A stretch of DNA of 64,000 nucleotides from Verrucomicrobiota bacterium (GCA_963205455.1 CAUJJL010000086.1:1-64000), one strand, 5' to 3'; counted from the stretch's first letter, positions 45,536-55,255 are shown. Numbers and translations are program-made. Notes: generated from the sequence alone by a model not told the origin.

Positions 45536-45604
45536 TGATTCCCGATACCATGATTTCCGTTCGGGGCGACATGCAACCGTCCTTCTAAAATTTGCTCCTC
45601 CTGC

Positions 45605-46723
45605 ATGCGACGCCACGCATCCGGTCCCTCATTACGCTCAATCGCACAGCGCGCGGAGGTTTCCGTTGCCGCGGTTTCGATGGCGCTTCGCAATCATCCC
45701 CGCATACCCGCTCCAACGCGCACGCGCATTCAAAAGCTCGCTCTCGCCCTCGGCTGGAAACCGAATCCGCTCCTGGCCGAGGCAATGAGTGCCATTCGTG
45801 CGGGTCAGCCCGTTACGGATCGCGTCACCCTTGCCTGGATCACCGCGCACCCCAGACGCGACGGATGGAAACGAATCCCATTCTTTCGGCGCGCCTACGA
45901 GGGGGCATGCGCACGGGCGACGGCTGCCGGCTATCATCTTGATCACTTCTGGCTTGGGGACGCCGATGGCCACGCGGCGCGCCTGAGCGACATCGTCGCC
46001 GCCCGAGGCATAAGTGGAGTGATGATCGCTCCCCTGCCGGCACCAAATTCACTGGCACTCGACTGGAGCCAGTTCTCGGCGGCGGCGATCGCCTATACCC
46101 TCACCGCACCGCGCCTGCACAGGGCAAGCGACAATCATGTGGCTTCAGCGCGAACAGCAGTCACGGCGTTGTCTGTAGGAGGTCACCGGAGAATCGGGTT
46201 GGCACTTTCGCGCGACCAGGATCGTCGCGTCACGGGACTGTGGACCGCTGGCTACATGCTTCAGATGTTGAATGATGGACGCGGGCAATCGTCCACCATC
46301 CACCGCCCGGCCGAACTTGAGGAAGGTGAATTCCTTGAATGGGTTGACCGGCACAATCTCGACGCTGTCATCGGCTCCGACAATCGCATAGTTCCGTGGC
46401 TGAAAATGAGCGGCCGCAGAGTACCGGATGATGTCTCTTATGCAGACCTCGATGTCGAGAGATCGGACGGCGCAACCGCGGGAATCCTGCAGGATGCTGA
46501 AGGGATTGGAGCCGCCGCGCTCGATCTGCTCGCGGGACAGCTCCTTCGGCATGAGCGTGGCATACCCGACCGGCCAAAATTGATCCTGATTGAGAGCAAA
46601 TGGACAAACGGCCAGACGGCTCCCCCTGTCACAGCTCAAGCCATTGGCCGTGCGGTTTCGGGCGATCATGCCATGGCTGGCGACTCTTCCTTTCCGGTAG
46701 TTCGCCCGGCGGCGTTCGATTGA
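45605..46723 (+). CDS. LacI-family transcriptional regulator
   Basis: 372 residues. Helix-turn-helix at about 9-28 (LRSIAQRAEVSVAAVSMALRN) with a hinge helix around PLLAEAMSAI. The sugar-binding core has GISGVMIAPLP and GGHRRIGLALSRDQ segments; the C-terminal tail of about 25 residues is divergent. It likely binds an operator and responds to a sugar or related small molecule. No sugar-use genes adjoin it. The first downstream unit is the amidase/bacillithiol run after a 256-base gap, so it may regulate that, itself, or distant genes. Confidence 0.88.
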   Translation: MRRHASGPSLRSIAQRAEVSVAAVSMALRNHPRIPAPTRTRIQKLALALGWKPNPLLAEAMSAIRAGQPVTDRVTLAWITAHPRRDGWKRIPFFRRAYEGACARATAAGYHLDHFWLGDADGHAARLSDIVAARGISGVMIAPLPAPNSLALDWSQFSAAAIAYTLTAPRLHRASDNHVASARTAVTALSVGGHRRIGLALSRDQDRRVTGLWTAGYMLQMLNDGRGQSSTIHRPAELEEGEFLEWVDRHNLDAVIGSDNRIVPWLKMSGRRVPDDVSYADLDVERSDGATAGILQDAEGIGAAALDLLAGQLLRHERGIPDRPKLILIESKWTNGQTAPPVTAQAIGRAVSGDHAMAGDSSFPVVRPAAFD

Positions 46724-46979
46724 AGGGGCTGCATGCCGCGAGGCACCCTTCCGCTGAGGGATCCTGCGAGATGTCCTGCATGAAATGGCGCCGCCGCTGA
46801 CGTCACGAGGGAGTGGATGGTTACACTTTGTTCCGAGAAAAATCAGCCTCTGACAAGATTCCATCCTCGTCTTATCTTTCAGGTCAATTTGCATGGATGG
46901 TCGCGAAGCGTATCCCGTTCAATCCTTCTCCGCTCACGACTCTATGCCGGGATCGGTGCGCACACAGAACATTCAGCCA

Positions 46980-49517
46980 ATGTCTTCTTCCAAGATTCTG
47001 ACCGCAACCCTTGCCGTTGTCCTGACGACATTCGCAAATCTGGGCGCAATCGAACCGAGTGGAGTTGAAAAGCACCCTGCGCCGACCTCGCTTGGATCCG
47101 GTGCGATTCTTCAGGAACTACACTCCTTTCTCCAGCTTGGGCGCGTGCTTTATGTTGCCGCGCACCCGGACGACGAGAACACACGGCTTTTGTCCTATTT
47201 TGCCAAAGGCCGCGGCTATAAGACAGGCTACCTGTCATTGACCCGAGGGGACGGCGGACAGAATCTGTTGGGGTCCGAACTTCGCGATCAACTCGGCGTC
47301 ATTCGCACACAGGAACTGCTGGCGGCGCGTCGCATCGACGGTGCCGTTCAATTCTTTACCCGGGCGAATGACTTCGGATTCTCCAAGACGCCTGATGAAA
47401 CCTTCCGGATCTGGGACAGAACAGCCGTTCTCTCCGATGTCGTCCGGATCATCCGCCGATTTCGCCCGGATGTAGTCATCACGCGCTTTTCGACTGAGCC
47501 GGGTACGACCCACGGTCACCACACGGCCTCTGCGATTCTTGCAGTTGAAGCGTTTTCCATGGCAGGAGACAGCGCGGCCTTCCCTGAGCAAATTGCCCTG
47601 GACGGATTGCAGCCCTGGCAGCCGACCCGAGTGCTCTGGAATTCATTTTCCGCGGGCGTACGCAGCGGAAATCGGGAGTCCAATGCCGTGGCCCTTCAGG
47701 TGGATTCAGGCGCCTATAATGCCTTCCTTGGAGAATCGTTCGGTGAAATTGCCGCACGGAGCAGGACCCAGCACAAGAGCCAGGGATTCGGAAGCGTGGC
47801 CAACCGCGCCTCGGGAACCGATTCCTTCACGGTCGTGGCAGGCAAGCCCGCAAGCCATGACATTTTTGAAGGAATCGAGACATCCTGGTCACGCATTCCT
47901 GGAGGAGAGAGAATAGGGCGTGCGGCCCTCGCGATCCTGGATGCCTTCAATCCAGGAAAGCCGTCTGCCAGTGTACCGGCTCTCCTTGATTTGCGGGACC
48001 AAGTCCTGCATGCGGCCTATCCCGAGAATCCCGCCATCCTGGCAGACAAGCTGGCTCAGCTTGACAGGGTGATTTTTGCCTGCCTCGGCATGTTCGTTGA
48101 AACGACGACCTCGCGCGCGGAGCTCATGCCGGGCGAAAAGGTCGATGTGAGATTCCGAGTCCTTGTACGCGACCTCGCACCAAACCTGAAAGTGCGCTGG
48201 GTGCAAAGTCGGCTCGGGGGAGGCGGCGTCTCAGTTGCCCCTGGCCAGGTCCTTTCCCCGGGGCGCTTGTCTGAACAAGCAGCCTCGACTACAATCGCGG
48301 AAGACTCTCCTCCCAGCACCCCCTATTGGCTCAGGGAACACGGCGATGAGGGAATGTTCCGCGTCGACAATGTCCGGCTGATCGGCACGCCCGAGAACAG
48401 CCCGGTGCTGCCCGTCGAGCACGTTTTTGAAATCAACGGGAAGAGACTCACTGCGTCGGATTCCGTTGTTGAGGTGATTGATGATCCAATTCGCGGAGAA
48501 ATTCGGCGACAGGTTCAGGTCGTTCCCCCGGTAACGCTTTATTTCCCGCAGGATCTCGAACTTTTTTCTCCCGGCGAGTCAAAGACCGTCTGGGTGGAGG
48601 TCGAAGCTACGCGCGCGGGCACTGCCGGGCGCATTGATATCGAGGCGCCTTCCGGATGGACAGCAAAGTCTCCTTCCCAAACGTTCGATCTCAAGGACCG
48701 AGGCGCGCGCGCGCGGATTTCTTTCACGATTGCGGCTCCACATGAACCCGCGACCGCGATGCTCGGTGTCCGTGCGACCGTCAACGGGTCGGTTATCCGA
48801 ACCAGCCGGATCGACATTCGATACAATCATATTCCCGCGCAGTTGTTGCAACCGCAGGCTCAGGCCAAACTCGTAAGCCTGGACCTCGCCATCAAGGGGA
48901 AGTCCGTCGGTTACCTCCCGGGCGCGGGCGATCTCGTTGCGGAAGGCATCCGCCGGATGGGCTGCGACGTGACGATCCTAGGAAACGGGGATCTCACGGT
49001 CGACCGCCTTCGCACCTTCGACAGCGTGGTGTTGGGAGTTCGGGCGTTCAATACGCGCGCGGACATTGAGCCGTCCCTGCCTGCCCTGTTTGACTACGCA
49101 AAGCAGGGAGGGACGGTAATTGTTCAGTACAACACTACTGCGGACCTCAAATCGACCCGTTTTGCGCCGTACCCTCTCACGCTGTCACGTGAGCGTGTCG
49201 TCGACGAGGCCGCCCCCGTGACAATCCTCGCCAAGGATCACCCTGCGATGATCGGACCCAACAGGATCACGTCTGCAGACTTCGATCATTGGGTCCAGGA
49301 ACGCGGACTGTATTTCCCCAGTCGTTGGGATGAGCGATTCACGCCGCTTCTTTCATGCGCGGATCCGGGAGAACCGCAGCGCCAAGGCGCATTGCTTGTC
49401 GCGAAACATGGCAAGGGGTGGTTCGTTTATACAGGACTCTCGTTCTTTCGCGAGCTCCCGGCTGGGGTCCCTGGTGCCTATCGCCTCTTCGCCAATCTAC
49501 TTTCACTTGGAAAGTAG
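46980..49517 (+). CDS. Exported PIG-L-family deacetylase with C-terminal GATase-like domain
   Basis: 845 residues from the ATG at 46980; longer forms from 46893 are possible but lack a good start. A signal peptide covers about 1-24 (ILTATLAVVLTTFANLG). The PIG-L (LmbE) domain has the zinc motif AAHPDDEN and THGHHTAS, followed by a beta-rich region resembling NEW3 domains. The last 200 residues read as a ThuA/GATase-like fold (GYLPGAGDLVAEGIRRMG, then GGTVIVQYNTT). PIG-L enzymes remove N-acetyl groups or cleave amides on amino sugars and their thiol conjugates. Exported, it would act in the periplasm or outside. It heads the run leading into the bacillithiol genes. Confidence 0.83.
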   Translation: MSSSKILTATLAVVLTTFANLGAIEPSGVEKHPAPTSLGSGAILQELHSFLQLGRVLYVAAHPDDENTRLLSYFAKGRGYKTGYLSLTRGDGGQNLLGSELRDQLGVIRTQELLAARRIDGAVQFFTRANDFGFSKTPDETFRIWDRTAVLSDVVRIIRRFRPDVVITRFSTEPGTTHGHHTASAILAVEAFSMAGDSAAFPEQIALDGLQPWQPTRVLWNSFSAGVRSGNRESNAVALQVDSGAYNAFLGESFGEIAARSRTQHKSQGFGSVANRASGTDSFTVVAGKPASHDIFEGIETSWSRIPGGERIGRAALAILDAFNPGKPSASVPALLDLRDQVLHAAYPENPAILADKLAQLDRVIFACLGMFVETTTSRAELMPGEKVDVRFRVLVRDLAPNLKVRWVQSRLGGGGVSVAPGQVLSPGRLSEQAASTTIAEDSPPSTPYWLREHGDEGMFRVDNVRLIGTPENSPVLPVEHVFEINGKRLTASDSVVEVIDDPIRGEIRRQVQVVPPVTLYFPQDLELFSPGESKTVWVEVEATRAGTAGRIDIEAPSGWTAKSPSQTFDLKDRGARARISFTIAAPHEPATAMLGVRATVNGSVIRTSRIDIRYNHIPAQLLQPQAQAKLVSLDLAIKGKSVGYLPGAGDLVAEGIRRMGCDVTILGNGDLTVDRLRTFDSVVLGVRAFNTRADIEPSLPALFDYAKQGGTVIVQYNTTADLKSTRFAPYPLTLSRERVVDEAAPVTILAKDHPAMIGPNRITSADFDHWVQERGLYFPSRWDERFTPLLSCADPGEPQRQGALLVAKHGKGWFVYTGLSFFRELPAGVPGAYRLFANLLSLGK

Positions 49518-49539
49518 AATCGTGTCCGCCCTTTCCTGC

Positions 49540-49686
49540 ATGACAGATTCAAAGTCTCCCAAAGTGTCGGACGACAAACCCGGGGTTCCCGGATTCCCAT
49601 CATGGGCCGCGGTCTACGTTTTTGTAGTCGCCGTCTTCGCCCTGAATGTCGCCTTCCTGAGCATCCTTCCCTTGATTGCCCGATGA
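49540..49686 (+). CDS. 48-residue single-helix membrane peptide upstream of the symporter
   Basis: MTDSKSPKVSDDKPGVPGFP followed by a transmembrane helix (WAAVYVFVVAVFALNVAFLSILPLIA). Its stop overlaps the symporter start by the ATGA at 49683-49686. Small hydrophobic subunits accompany several solute:sodium symporter families. It lies 22 bases after the PIG-L gene, so the whole stretch is transcribed together. A GTG at 49522 is an alternative start. Confidence 0.65.
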   Translation: MTDSKSPKVSDDKPGVPGFPSWAAVYVFVVAVFALNVAFLSILPLIAR

Positions 49687-51398
49687 GGCCGCTCGACTAT
49701 CTCGTGCTGGTCGCATCGATGCTGGGTATTGCGGCCTATGGCGTTTGGCGTTCCCGAAACAGGGCCACGTTGGAAGGCTACCTGAGCGGCCAGAAGGATG
49801 TGGGATGGGGCACGATTGGCCTTTCGGTCATGGCGACCCAGGCAAGCGCGGTCACTTTTCTTTCCACCCCGGGGCAGGGATTCGAAAGCGGGATGGGGTT
49901 TGTTCAGAACTATTTCGGCCTGCCCTTTGCGCTGATCATCGTGGCCGCTGTTTTTCTGCCGCTCTACCGGCGCAGCGGCGTCTACACCGCCTATGAGTAC
50001 CTTGGAAAACGATTTGACGGTAAAACCCGCCTGCTGGGGGCCTCGCTCTTTCTGCTGCAGCGTGGCTTCGCGTCAGGCATCACGATCTATGCACCCGCAA
50101 TCGTCCTATCGACCGTCATGGGATGGGACCTGGACCTGACAATCCTGGGCACCGGGATCCTGGCCATCATCTACACTGCCGTCGGCGGAAATGACGCGGT
50201 CAACATCACCCAGAAGTACCAGATGGCCGTCATCTTTGTCGGAATGGTGACGGCCTTTGTGATCCTCTTTCTCAAACTGCCGGCCGAGGTTTCCGCGGGC
50301 GACGCATTTGCCCTCGCTGCAGGTTTCGACAAGCTCAATGCGGTCGTCTATTCCCTGGACATCAACCAGCGTTACACGATCTGGTCCGGAATTTTCGGTG
50401 GAATATTCCTATCGCTTTCCTATTTTGGCACGGACCAATCCCAGGTTCAGCGGTACCTTTCGGGAACATCCGTTCGTGAAAGCAGGCTTGGATTGATGTT
50501 CAATGCTGTGATGAAGATCCCGATGCAGTTCTTCATCCTTCTGCTGGGCGTGATGCTTTTTGTCTTCTATCAATTCGCACCAGCTCCCGTTTTTTTTGAT
50601 CATTCTACCTGGGAACGGCATGTGAATGCGGAGGGCGGAGCATCCCTGCGCACCTATGAAGCGGCGTACGCGGAGAAAATGGATGCGAAACGATCCGCCA
50701 TCCGCTCGTGGCTCGATGCCCGGTCGCAGAATGATCAGGCTGCCACGGAGCGCACCCTCAACGATATCCGCGCCGCTCATGCAGAAGCCCAGAACGTACG
50801 CGCGGAGGCCAAGGCCGCGCTGCTGCAGAGGGATCCTGCGGTGAAGACCAAGGATTCTGACTATGTTTTCATCACCTTCATCCTTGAGCAATTGCCCGTG
50901 GGTCTGGTCGGACTGCTCATCGCAGTGATTTTTGCGGCGGCGCTTTCGTCGCTTTCGGCCGAGATGAGTGCACTCGGAACAACGACATCGATCGACATCT
51001 ATCATCACGTCATCAACCCCAAAAGCTCCGATCAGCAGTCCCTGCGAGTCTCGAAGTTTGCAACTGCCGGATGGGGGGTCGTGGGTATCCTTTTCGCGCT
51101 CTTTGCCAACGTCGTCGAGAACCTGGTCGAAGCGATCAACATACTCGGATCCCTGTTTTACGGGACCATCCTCGGCATGTTTCTTGTGGCTTTCTTCCTG
51201 CGAAGGGTGCAGGGCCATGCGGTATTCTGGGGGGCGGTCATCGCTCAGGCAGGCGTGCTTGTCTGCTATTCCAATCTCTCGATCGGCTACCTGTGGTACA
51301 ACCTGATTGGATGCGGCGGGTGCGTGCTGCTAAGCGCCATCATCCAGAGCTTCATGCGCCCTTCAGACCCGTCACAATCCGCGTCGGCAGCGTCATGA
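49683..51398 (+). CDS. Sodium:solute symporter (SSS family)
   Basis: 571 residues, about 13 hydrophobic helices. SSS features include SVMATQASAVTFLSTPGQGF in the first conserved block, YTAYEYLGKRFDGKTRLLG and the LSSLSAEMSALGTT segment, with a charged cytoplasmic insert at about 335-400. SSS proteins import sugars, amino acids, or organic anions with sodium. The ATGA overlap upstream joins it to the small peptide, and the next overlap at 51395-51398 joins it to the bshC-like gene. The substrate is unknown; a sugar or amino-sugar conjugate from the exported amidase is attractive. Confidence 0.9.
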   Translation: MRPLDYLVLVASMLGIAAYGVWRSRNRATLEGYLSGQKDVGWGTIGLSVMATQASAVTFLSTPGQGFESGMGFVQNYFGLPFALIIVAAVFLPLYRRSGVYTAYEYLGKRFDGKTRLLGASLFLLQRGFASGITIYAPAIVLSTVMGWDLDLTILGTGILAIIYTAVGGNDAVNITQKYQMAVIFVGMVTAFVILFLKLPAEVSAGDAFALAAGFDKLNAVVYSLDINQRYTIWSGIFGGIFLSLSYFGTDQSQVQRYLSGTSVRESRLGLMFNAVMKIPMQFFILLLGVMLFVFYQFAPAPVFFDHSTWERHVNAEGGASLRTYEAAYAEKMDAKRSAIRSWLDARSQNDQAATERTLNDIRAAHAEAQNVRAEAKAALLQRDPAVKTKDSDYVFITFILEQLPVGLVGLLIAVIFAAALSSLSAEMSALGTTTSIDIYHHVINPKSSDQQSLRVSKFATAGWGVVGILFALFANVVENLVEAINILGSLFYGTILGMFLVAFFLRRVQGHAVFWGAVIAQAGVLVCYSNLSIGYLWYNLIGCGGCVLLSAIIQSFMRPSDPSQSASAAS

Positions 51399-52171
51399 GC
51401 TCGGCTCCGGTCATCGCATTTGGGCAGCAGCCCTGTGGCTTCTTTCCGCGAAGGTTTCTCTACGCGAAGATACTCACGGCCAGGCGGCTGCGGGAAGAAA
51501 TCGGCGGCCGCATCGTCTTTTTCTATCACGACAGCGATCATGATCCCCGTGAAACTCAGACCGGGCTGCGCAATCGGAAGACTGGTGATTTGCATTGGCT
51601 GAATTTCGCCTTCGAGAACAAGATTCAAAGGAAGTACACTCCTCTCCATCTGAAGCGAATTCCTGAAGATTGGAAGCAACAGACCGCGCGGCAGCTTCCG
51701 GCCTATGTGTGCGCGTCCGCAGTCGAAGCGTTCCGGGCGAATCCCGCGACCACAGTCGGCGCATTCTGTCTGCGCCAGATGCACTCGATGGGACTGCTGC
51801 AAGGCATCGAGATCGTCCATTCGAGCGACCCGGAGGTGCGCGAGGCCGCGTGTGAGATTGACGATTGCTACGTCGACGTTCCGTTCGAAGGAGAGTCGGT
51901 GAGGGCTCGCCTTCGCAACGGATCGCTTGCCTTGCATGAAGGCGGTGCTTCGTTTCTGACATTGCCCTCGGTATCATGGAGCAAACGTCAGGTCTCCCCC
52001 ACCCGCGACACCCGCCTGCGTTGGATGCAGTCGGTGCTTCACTGTACCCACTATGTTTCAGGCGCGGGGGAACAGGCCTATCTCAACAAGGCGGACGCAC
52101 CGGAGATCATCTATGTGAACCGCGACTTCATTGAGCACTCCGACGAAGCCTATGCCAACTATCCCCACTGA
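51395..52171 (+). CDS. Short BshC-like protein (candidate bacillithiol cysteine-adding enzyme)
   Basis: 258 residues from an ATG overlapping the symporter stop by four bases. The N-terminus carries FGQQPCGFFPRRFLYAKI, then a Rossmann-like strand and FFYHDSDHDPRET. These fit the BshC blocks GQQ-x-GL...K and the HD/EDHD motif. Near the end, VSPTRDTRLRWMQSV followed by YVSGAGEQAY matches the BshC SPN..RP..Q and GGPGE.AY blocks. Canonical BshC has about 540 residues with a coiled coil; this one is half that length and lacks that region. BshC ligates cysteine to glucosaminyl-malate. Direct coupling to bshB and bshA supports the assignment; activity is unproven. Confidence 0.72.
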   Translation: MSSAPVIAFGQQPCGFFPRRFLYAKILTARRLREEIGGRIVFFYHDSDHDPRETQTGLRNRKTGDLHWLNFAFENKIQRKYTPLHLKRIPEDWKQQTARQLPAYVCASAVEAFRANPATTVGAFCLRQMHSMGLLQGIEIVHSSDPEVREAACEIDDCYVDVPFEGESVRARLRNGSLALHEGGASFLTLPSVSWSKRQVSPTRDTRLRWMQSVLHCTHYVSGAGEQAYLNKADAPEIIYVNRDFIEHSDEAYANYPH

Positions 52172-52880
52172 TCGGCGAGTCCTGCTCGCCTTTGGCGCAC
52201 ATCCGGACGACATTGAGTTTGGCGCGGGAGGAATCATTGCCTGTGAGATCCGCGCCGGAACGAAAGTTCACTTTGTCGTGTGCTCTGAAGGGGAATCGGC
52301 AACCTCCGGCACACCTGCGCAGCGCCGACAGGAAGCGATGCGCAGTGCCTCCATCCTAGGAGCGACAATCGAATTCATCGCCCTGGGGGGTGACTCGCAC
52401 TTCGAGCGCTCCATTGAATCCACTCTCACGGTCGCTCGAGCGATTCGACGAATCGCACCACAATGGGTGCTCTGCCCGACTGCAAAGCCCGACCAGCATC
52501 CCGACCACGCTGTGCTGGGCTCGCTGGTGCGCGATGGCGCCCGGCTCGCCCGTTACGGAGGCTTGGCCGAACTGCGCGACATTCCTGCACACGCGATAGA
52601 GCAACTCTGGTACTATGCGGTGGGTCCGGAGGGGGAACCCGCCGAGGCAACCGCGGTCTGGTATGATCTGTCGGATTCCGAGGTTGTCGACCTCTGGAAG
52701 GAGGCCATGAATGCCCACGAAACCCAACTTCGCACGCGACGTTACCTCGAGCTCCAACTCACCCGGGCCCGCTTGCTTGGGCTTCGCGCCGGTGTTGAAT
52801 ATGCGCAGGCGCTCTTTCCTGCGGATCCAATGCTCGTGAAATCATTGACCCAACTCGGGCGGGGTGCGCGTCAATTCTGA
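52152..52880 (+). CDS. bshB: Bacillithiol biosynthesis deacetylase BshB (PIG-L family)
   Basis: 242 residues. The PIG-L zinc motif reads AFGAHPDDIEFGAGG, with PDQHPDH further on. BshB removes the acetyl group of N-acetylglucosaminyl-malate in the cytoplasm. There is no signal peptide, in contrast with the large PIG-L protein upstream. The ATG at 52152 overlaps the bshC-like gene by 20 bases; a TTG at 52131 is an alternative. bshA follows 26 bases downstream. Confidence 0.87.
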   Translation: MPTIPTDRRVLLAFGAHPDDIEFGAGGIIACEIRAGTKVHFVVCSEGESATSGTPAQRRQEAMRSASILGATIEFIALGGDSHFERSIESTLTVARAIRRIAPQWVLCPTAKPDQHPDHAVLGSLVRDGARLARYGGLAELRDIPAHAIEQLWYYAVGPEGEPAEATAVWYDLSDSEVVDLWKEAMNAHETQLRTRRYLELQLTRARLLGLRAGVEYAQALFPADPMLVKSLTQLGRGARQF

Positions 52881-52906
52881 ACCGCACGCAGCATTGGATA
52901 TTGCGC

Positions 52907-54049
52907 ATGGAATCAAGGCTCCGCATCGGCATATGCTGTTTCCCATCGGTCGGTGGAAGCGGCATTCTCGCAACCTCGCTTGGCATCAACCTCGCGCGGC
53001 GAGGACATGAGGTCCACTTCTTCAGCTATGACCGTCCTGTCAGGCTGCCGACCGATGAACCGGGCACCACGTTCCATCCAGTGCAGATGCATGGATACGG
53101 GATCTTCAATCTCTCCGATTACACGCTTCCGCTTGCGGTAAGGATGGCCGCGGTCTGTCGGTCCAACCGCCTCGACATTCTTCACGCCCACTATGCGGTG
53201 CCGCATGCAACCGCTGCTGTCCTTGCACGGGAATTTCTGCCGGACGACTTAAAGCCCAAGGTGGTCGCGACCCTGCACGGTACCGACACCATGCTTTTGG
53301 GCAGGGATCCTGCCTATAAACCCGTCATCCGTCATGCCCTCGTGCATTCCGATGCCATCACGACCGTGTCTGAATTCCTTAAGGAGGAAACAGCGAGACT
53401 GATAGAGCCCGGGCACGATATCAGCGTGGTGCCCAATTTTTTTTCACCCGAGACTCCGACTCGCTCACGCATGGACGTGCGACACGAACTGGGAATGAAG
53501 GAGGGCGAGGCTCTCCTGATACATGTCTCGAATCTAAGGCGGGTGAAACGCATCGACCTGCTGATGGATGTCGTCTCGCGCATCCGTCCGAGGAAGTCCT
53601 TCAAACTCCTTGTCGTCGCAGGCGGCGACACACAGCCGCTTCTCGCCGATATCGAACGGCTGAAGCTGCAGGACAACGTGATCATTCTCGAAAACGTGAC
53701 ATCCGTTGAGGACTATTTTGCAGCGGCTGATCTTGGATTGATCACCTCGGAATATGAAAGCTTCTGCCTCAGCATCCTTGAAGGAATGACCTTCGGCTGC
53801 CCGACCGTGAGCACTGCGGCTGGAGGAATCCCTGAGGTGATTGAGGATGGAGAAACGGGTGTTTTGCGGCCCTTCGGTGACGCCCAGGGTCTTGCTCACG
53901 CCGTTGAACGCCTGATTGCCGACCCGCGAGAGCGCCGCAGGCTGGGCGACAACGCGAGGAACCGGGCGGCCTCCAGATTTTCCGCCCAGCAGATCGTTCC
54001 GACCTATCTTTCAGTCTATCGCTCTGCCCTGAGCCTGCAGGTCTCCTGA
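52907..54049 (+). CDS. bshA: BshA: N-acetyl-alpha-D-glucosaminyl L-malate synthase
   Basis: 380 residues, a GT4 glycosyltransferase. The start RIGICCFPSVGGSGILATSLG with RGHEVHFFSYDRPVRL matches BshA (usually GGSGVVATELG), and the ATLHGTD and ESFCLSILEGM (the E-x7-E pair) segments are present. BshA joins GlcNAc from UDP-GlcNAc to L-malate, the first step of bacillithiol synthesis. The ATG at 52907 is preferred to a TTG two codons upstream. It follows bshB by 26 bases and precedes the PIG-V gene by 66. Confidence 0.92.
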   Translation: MESRLRIGICCFPSVGGSGILATSLGINLARRGHEVHFFSYDRPVRLPTDEPGTTFHPVQMHGYGIFNLSDYTLPLAVRMAAVCRSNRLDILHAHYAVPHATAAVLAREFLPDDLKPKVVATLHGTDTMLLGRDPAYKPVIRHALVHSDAITTVSEFLKEETARLIEPGHDISVVPNFFSPETPTRSRMDVRHELGMKEGEALLIHVSNLRRVKRIDLLMDVVSRIRPRKSFKLLVVAGGDTQPLLADIERLKLQDNVIILENVTSVEDYFAAADLGLITSEYESFCLSILEGMTFGCPTVSTAAGGIPEVIEDGETGVLRPFGDAQGLAHAVERLIADPRERRRLGDNARNRAASRFSAQQIVPTYLSVYRSALSLQVS

Positions 54050-54115
54050 ACAACGGCACCATTGCAGATTCGTTATTCCCGCAGCCCCTGAATTTTCGGT
54101 CCACACGACACCGCC

Positions 54116-55234
54116 ATGATCGTCGGAAGAATTCTCTCTGTGCCTGGAATGCGACGCACGCTATGCGCATTCGTATTCAGCCGGGTCCTGATACTCGCGG
54201 TCGGGTTCCTCAGTACGGGAATCATTTTGGTCTCGCCGGAACAGGCAAAGGGAGGGCTTCTCGCACCTTTCGTCCGGTGGGATTCAAACTGGTACCTGGA
54301 GCTGGCGCGTCAGGGCTACGAATTCCTGCCCGACGGCCAGAGCAGCGTGGTTTTTTTCCCTCTCTACCCCCTCTTGATGCATGTGGGTTCCCTGGGGTTC
54401 ATGTCGCTCACGCACGGCGGGATGCTGGTCTCAAACATCTGCACATTTTTGGCTGCAATGCTGATCTGGCGTCTTGCAAGAATGGACTGGTCCGAATGCG
54501 CGGCGGATCTCGCGGTACGTTTTTTCCTCTTTGGCCCCGTAAGCTTTTTCTTTTCGACGGTTTATTCTGAGGGCGCATTCATACTCTTTGTCGCCGCAAG
54601 CCTGTACGGGGCACGGATGCGTCGCTGGTGGATTGCGGGACTGGCAGGTTACGCCGCGGCGCTGACGCGGAGCGTGGGTGTCCTGCTCGTAATTCCCCTC
54701 GCGGTCGAATTCCTTGCACAGGAACGCGCGGAATTTTCACCGCGCAAACCGGGAAGCTGGATGAGGCTGGCATGCGTCGGCCTGCCTGCGGCAGGCACGC
54801 TTACCTACATGGCGTACATGGCGCTCAAGTTTGGCGATCCACTGGTCTATCGCAGGGCGGAAGTTCACTGGGGACGCCAACTGATGCCCTTCTGGGAAAC
54901 GTTTGCGCACGCAAATGTCGCGTCGTTGCCTGTCGTGTATCTTGTCTGGTTCTGCGGTGCATTGCTGGTTGCATTGCTGCTTGTCGGTGTCGGCTTCTGG
55001 CTGAGAATGCGATTGGCCTACCTCGTCATGTGCATCGCCTATATCCTCCTGTACACGTCCACCGGCCTTCTGGAGGCAATGCCCCGATACCTGAGCGTGA
55101 TTGTCCCTTTCTACATCATACTTGCCGCGTGGGTCGACAGACGCCCCTCCCTTGAGCTGCCGTTCACCATTCTGAGCACCGCATTTCTCGCCTTTTCCAC
55201 GGTCGCCTTTTCGACAGGCTACTGGTTCACTTGA
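54116..55234 (+). CDS. Polytopic membrane mannosyltransferase-like protein (PIG-V family)
   Basis: 372 residues, nine or more hydrophobic helices. The lumen/periplasm motif RWDSNWYLELARQGYE near residue 60 and FFPLYPLLMH match PIG-V/GT76-like transferases. These use polyprenyl-phosphate-linked sugars to modify glycolipids or proteins at the membrane. Co-oriented with bshA, 66 bases on; a functional link is not established. The acceptor is unknown. Confidence 0.8.
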   Translation: MIVGRILSVPGMRRTLCAFVFSRVLILAVGFLSTGIILVSPEQAKGGLLAPFVRWDSNWYLELARQGYEFLPDGQSSVVFFPLYPLLMHVGSLGFMSLTHGGMLVSNICTFLAAMLIWRLARMDWSECAADLAVRFFLFGPVSFFFSTVYSEGAFILFVAASLYGARMRRWWIAGLAGYAAALTRSVGVLLVIPLAVEFLAQERAEFSPRKPGSWMRLACVGLPAAGTLTYMAYMALKFGDPLVYRRAEVHWGRQLMPFWETFAHANVASLPVVYLVWFCGALLVALLLVGVGFWLRMRLAYLVMCIAYILLYTSTGLLEAMPRYLSVIVPFYIILAAWVDRRPSLELPFTILSTAFLAFSTVAFSTGYWFT

Positions 55235-55255
55235 TTTTGAAATCTTTTTCCAACC

